A stretch of 15,847 bases of DNA from Bacillota bacterium. GTDB taxonomy: Bacteria > Bacillota > Dehalobacteriia > UBA4068 > UBA4997. This document shows, in pieces, positions 13,266-15,847 of this stretch. Both the position numbers and the translations under genes were made by a program. The notes under the pieces were generated by a model. The model made no database searches. It was not told the DNA's origin and saw only the letters and a program-made list of their open reading frames with translations. Each line of letters starts with the position of its first letter. Position 1 is the first letter of the stretch. The DNA lies in the NCBI GenBank assembly GCA_017398165.1, contig JAFQHB010000131.1, positions 1 through 15,847 of the forward strand. The letters are read 5' to 3'.

Positions 13266-15847
13266 ATGGACAAACGTTATGAATTCCGTGATATTGAGGC
13301 CAAATGGCAGCAGAAATGGGCGGACGAGCAGGCTTACAAGGTAGTGGAGGATCCCGATAAGGAGAAGTATTATGTTCTGGAGATGTTCCCTTATCCTTCC
13401 GGCAATCTGCATATGGGTCACGTCCGCAATTATTCGATCGGTGATGTGGTGGCTCGTATGAAGCATATGCAGGGCTATAATGTGCTGCATCCGATGGGCT
13501 GGGACTCCTTTGGTCTGCCGGCCGAGAATGCTGCTATCAAGCGCGGCGTATTTCCCCGTGACTGGACTCTTTCGAATATTGACAATATGCGCGCACAGCT
13601 GAAGAGTATGGGCATCAGCTACGATTGGGACAGAGAGGTGGCGACCTGTCTGCCGGATTATTACAAGTGGACCCAGTGGCTGTTCCTGCAGCTTTATAAG
13701 AAAGGCCTGGCGTACAAGAAGCACGCAGCTGTGAACTGGTGTCCTTCCTGCGCTACTGTTTTGGCTAATGAGCAGGTAGTTGATGGCCACTGCGAACGTT
13801 GCGATGCCGTAGTAGAAAAGAAAAATCTCGATCAGTGGTTCTTCAAAATCACTGATTATGCACAGCGTCTGCTGGATGATTTGGAGAAGCTGCCCGGCTG
13901 GCCGGAAAAGGTCAAAACTATGCAGAATAACTGGATCGGCCGCAGCGAGGGTGTCGAGGCGGTATTCAAGACCGAGGCCGGCGAGGATCTGCCGGTATTC
14001 ACCACCCGTGTCGATACCATATTTGGCGTAACCTATATGGTGCTGGCGCCCGAGCATCCGATGGTAGAGAAGCTGACCGCCGGCACCGAATATGCCGAGC
14101 CGGTGGCAGAGTTTGTCCGCAAGGTGCAGAAGCTCTCCAATGTTGACCGTACCTCCGGCAATCTGGAGAAAGAGGGTATGTTTATCGGTGCTTATGCCAT
14201 CAACCCGGCTACCGGCGACAGAGTACCGATCTGGATCACCAATTACGTATTGATGGATTACGGCACCGGTGCTGTTATGGGTGTACCGGCGCACGATGAG
14301 CGTGACTTTGATTTTGCCGGGAAATACGGCCTGCCTGTCAAGAGAGTTATTGCCGAGAGTGCCGATCAGGCCGACGCACCGCTGACCGAGGCCTATGTTG
14401 ACCTCGGCGTGCTGGTCAATTCCGGCGAGTTTGACGGCCTGATGAACAAGCCGCAGGCTATTGATGCCATCGCAGAAATGCTGACTGAGAAAGGTCTCGG
14501 CAAGAAGGTCATCAATTACCGCCTGCGTGACTGGCTGATCAGCCGTCAGCGTTACTGGGGCGCACCCATCCCAATGGTGTACTGTGAGAAATGCGGCCAG
14601 CAGCCGGTGCCGGAGGATCAGCTGCCGGTGCTGCTGCCGACAGACGTTGAGTTCCTGCCTTTTGGCGAATCTCCGCTGAAAACCAGCCCCACCTTTGCCG
14701 ATACTGTCTGCCCGTGCTGCGGCGGCCATGCCACCCGCGAGATGGACACTATGGATACCTTTATGTGTTCTTCCTGGTATTATCTGCGCTATTGCGACCC
14801 GAAGAATGCAGATGCAGCGTGGGATAAGGATAAGACTGATTACTGGATGGCGGTTGATCAGTATATCGGTGGTGTCGAGCACGCTATCCTGCACCTGATG
14901 TACTCCCGCTTCTTTACCAAGGCACTGTATGATATGGGTCTGGTCAGCGTAGAGGAGCCTTTTACCAATCTGCTGACGCAGGGTATGGTGCTGAAAGACG
15001 GTACCAAGATGAGCAAGAGCCTGGGCAACGTGGTCAGCCCCGAGGAGATCATCGACAAGTACGGCGCCGATACCGCCCGTCTGTTCATCCTCTTTGCGGC
15101 GCCGCCGGAGCGTGATCTGGAGTGGAATGATTCCGCCGTCGAGGGCTGCTATCGCTTCCTGAACCGTATCTGGAAGATGGTTTACGCCATTACCGAGGCC
15201 GGTTATCAGGAGCGCGAGCTGACCGCTGCCGATAAGGATCTGCGCCGTGTGACCCACGCAACGTTGAAGAAAGTGACCTCCGATATTGCCGAGCGTTTCA
15301 ACTTTAATACCGCGATCAGCGCTATGATGGAGATGGTCAACGCCATGACCGCCTATCGTGACGCCGAGAAAGAAAACTGCAACGCCGCCGTTATCAATGA
15401 CGCTGTCGAGAAGCTGATCGTTATGCTGTCGCCCTTTGCGCCGCATATCGCCGACGAGCTGTGGCAGAGCACCGGCCATGAGGGTATCGTTTATAACGTG
15501 GCCTGGCCGCAGTACAATGAAGAATTTATGCGTAAAGACGAGGTCGAGATCGCTGTACAGATCAACGGCAAGCTGAAAGGCCGCCTGTCGCTGGCATCGG
15601 GTCTGGATAAGGCCGCTGCCGAACAGGCTGTGCGCGAAATCTATCTGCGTCCCTTCCAGATGGGCATTGAACGGGCAGATGCACGCCAGCTGATGACCTC
15701 AAACTCCTTCAACGGAATTTGGATCGGCTGCTCCGGGGAGCTGCTGAACAATGTCATCCGCGGTGAATTCGGATTCAAGGGGCTGATTGTCAGCGACGCT
15801 GCAACGCCGCTATTCTGGGTCAAAAAGGGTATTCGCGCAGGCAACGA
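13266..15847 (+). CDS. leuS: Leucyl-tRNA synthetase LeuS, 3' end replaced by GH3-like sequence
   Basis: LeuRS is a class I synthetase that charges and proofreads tRNA-Leu. About 790 of 860 visible codons are LeuRS. The HIGH motif reads HMGH (residues 49-52). A four-Cys zinc site is CPSC/CERC (159-162, 176-179). The CP1 editing domain has FTTRVDTIFG (245-254) and GTGAVMGVPAHDERD (333-347). A second Cys set is at 440/443 and 482/485. KMSKS is at 581-585 with GADTARLF (600-607). The anticodon-binding domain covers about 640-750. The C-terminal domain starts normally (DEVEIAVQINGKLKGRLSLA, 758-777), but after about Arg790 the sequence stops being LeuRS. The last 30-40 residues, which should carry the end of the tRNA-binding C-terminal domain and a stop codon, are missing. 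The frame instead runs in phase into GH3 sequence to the window edge. As written the product would be a defective fusion. Confidence 0.93.
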   Translation, partial: MDKRYEFRDIEAKWQQKWADEQAYKVVEDPDKEKYYVLEMFPYPSGNLHMGHVRNYSIGDVVARMKHMQGYNVLHPMGWDSFGLPAENAAIKRGVFPRDWTLSNIDNMRAQLKSMGISYDWDREVATCLPDYYKWTQWLFLQLYKKGLAYKKHAAVNWCPSCATVLANEQVVDGHCERCDAVVEKKNLDQWFFKITDYAQRLLDDLEKLPGWPEKVKTMQNNWIGRSEGVEAVFKTEAGEDLPVFTTRVDTIFGVTYMVLAPEHPMVEKLTAGTEYAEPVAEFVRKVQKLSNVDRTSGNLEKEGMFIGAYAINPATGDRVPIWITNYVLMDYGTGAVMGVPAHDERDFDFAGKYGLPVKRVIAESADQADAPLTEAYVDLGVLVNSGEFDGLMNKPQAIDAIAEMLTEKGLGKKVINYRLRDWLISRQRYWGAPIPMVYCEKCGQQPVPEDQLPVLLPTDVEFLPFGESPLKTSPTFADTVCPCCGGHATREMDTMDTFMCSSWYYLRYCDPKNADAAWDKDKTDYWMAVDQYIGGVEHAILHLMYSRFFTKALYDMGLVSVEEPFTNLLTQGMVLKDGTKMSKSLGNVVSPEEIIDKYGADTARLFILFAAPPERDLEWNDSAVEGCYRFLNRIWKMVYAITEAGYQERELTAADKDLRRVTHATLKKVTSDIAERFNFNTAISAMMEMVNAMTAYRDAEKENCNAAVINDAVEKLIVMLSPFAPHIADELWQSTGHEGIVYNVAWPQYNEEFMRKDEVEIAVQINGKLKGRLSLASGLDKAAAEQAVREIYLRPFQMGIERADARQLMTSNSFNGIWIGCSGELLNNVIRGEFGFKGLIVSDAATPLFWVKKGIRAGN
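15636..15847 (+). CDS. Fragment of a glycoside hydrolase family 3 catalytic domain, fused to leuS
   Basis: The last 70 codons read like the part of a GH3 (beta-glucosidase-type) TIM-barrel domain around the nucleophile. They include EIYLRPFQMGIERADARQ, then MTSNSFNGIWIG, a segment ELLNNVIRGEFGFKGLIVSD, and GIRAGN. In GH3 enzymes the Asp of the (V/I)SD motif is the nucleophile; here that is Asp844 of the joint frame, followed by Ala rather than the more common Trp or Tyr. The start of a GH3 gene and everything past the AGN segment are absent. Codon use differs from the LeuRS part: two GGA, one TCA and one CTA occur here, while the preceding LeuRS codons show none of them. It has no start codon or ribosome site of its own. 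The family call comes from recognised motifs; substrate is unknown. Confidence 0.75.

Noticed and set aside
13194..15479. A 761-codon open frame on the minus strand opposite leuS
   Set aside because: It is in codon register with leuS and exists only because leuS lacks TTA, CTA and TCA codons over this span. No ribosome site or domain was seen.
15636..15847. A natural LeuRS-GH3 bifunctional protein
   Set aside because: The junction cuts the LeuRS C-terminal domain and starts in the middle of a GH3 barrel, so neither half is a complete domain. A chimera explains this better.
1..15847. CRISPR arrays, tRNA or rRNA genes, insertion sequences, prophage or defence genes
   Set aside because: I saw no spaced repeat arrays, no cloverleaf-like sequences, no transposase or integrase motifs. 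Apart from the right edge, coding sequence is continuous housekeeping genes.

Overview
The window is a G+C-rich, gene-dense stretch of a bacterial chromosome. Every gene is on the + strand. It joins most of a division and cell wall (dcw) cluster to a set of stringent-response and tRNA-charging genes. The dcw order (ftsW, murG, murC, murB, murA, ftsQ, ftsZ), the rel-dtd-MBL-hisS block, purine-rich AGGAGG/GGAGG ribosome binding sites and TTG/ATG start choices all suggest a member of the Bacillota (Firmicutes). The high G+C and lack of sporulation genes would fit a Negativicutes-like anaerobe, but this placement is an inference and weak at class level.

Layout. Positions 1-1006 hold the 3' part of a SEDS glycosyltransferase gene (ftsW type), cut by the window edge. 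murG (1108), murC (2318), murB (3709), murA (4723) and ftsQ/divIB (6052) follow with gaps of about 5-100 bp and look like one transcription unit. These genes make UDP-MurNAc (MurA, MurB), ligate L-Ala (MurC), build lipid II (MurG), polymerise glycan (FtsW) and scaffold the divisome (FtsQ). There is no ftsA. Instead a 333-bp non-coding leader (6826-7158) precedes ftsZ; it has an extended -10 promoter inside an imperfect dyad and several potential RNA stems.

After ftsZ and a 9-bp hairpin come a bifunctional rel (8364), dtd (10611), an MBL-fold hydrolase (11095) and hisS (11784), closed by a strong intrinsic terminator at 13083-13118. leuS starts a new unit with its own extended -10 promoter (13140-13148) and leader. 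The genes of this half share a theme: tRNA charging, removal of D-amino acids from tRNA, and the (p)ppGpp enzyme that senses uncharged tRNA.

The one real anomaly is at the right edge. The leuS reading frame continues without a stop into about 210 bp that encode part of a glycoside hydrolase family 3 (GH3) catalytic domain. The LeuRS C-terminal end is missing, and codon use changes at the same point. This looks like a chimeric junction, most simply an assembly artefact at a short shared sequence, less likely a real rearrangement. I found no CRISPR array, tRNA, rRNA, insertion sequence or prophage, and no evidence for a new multi-gene system.
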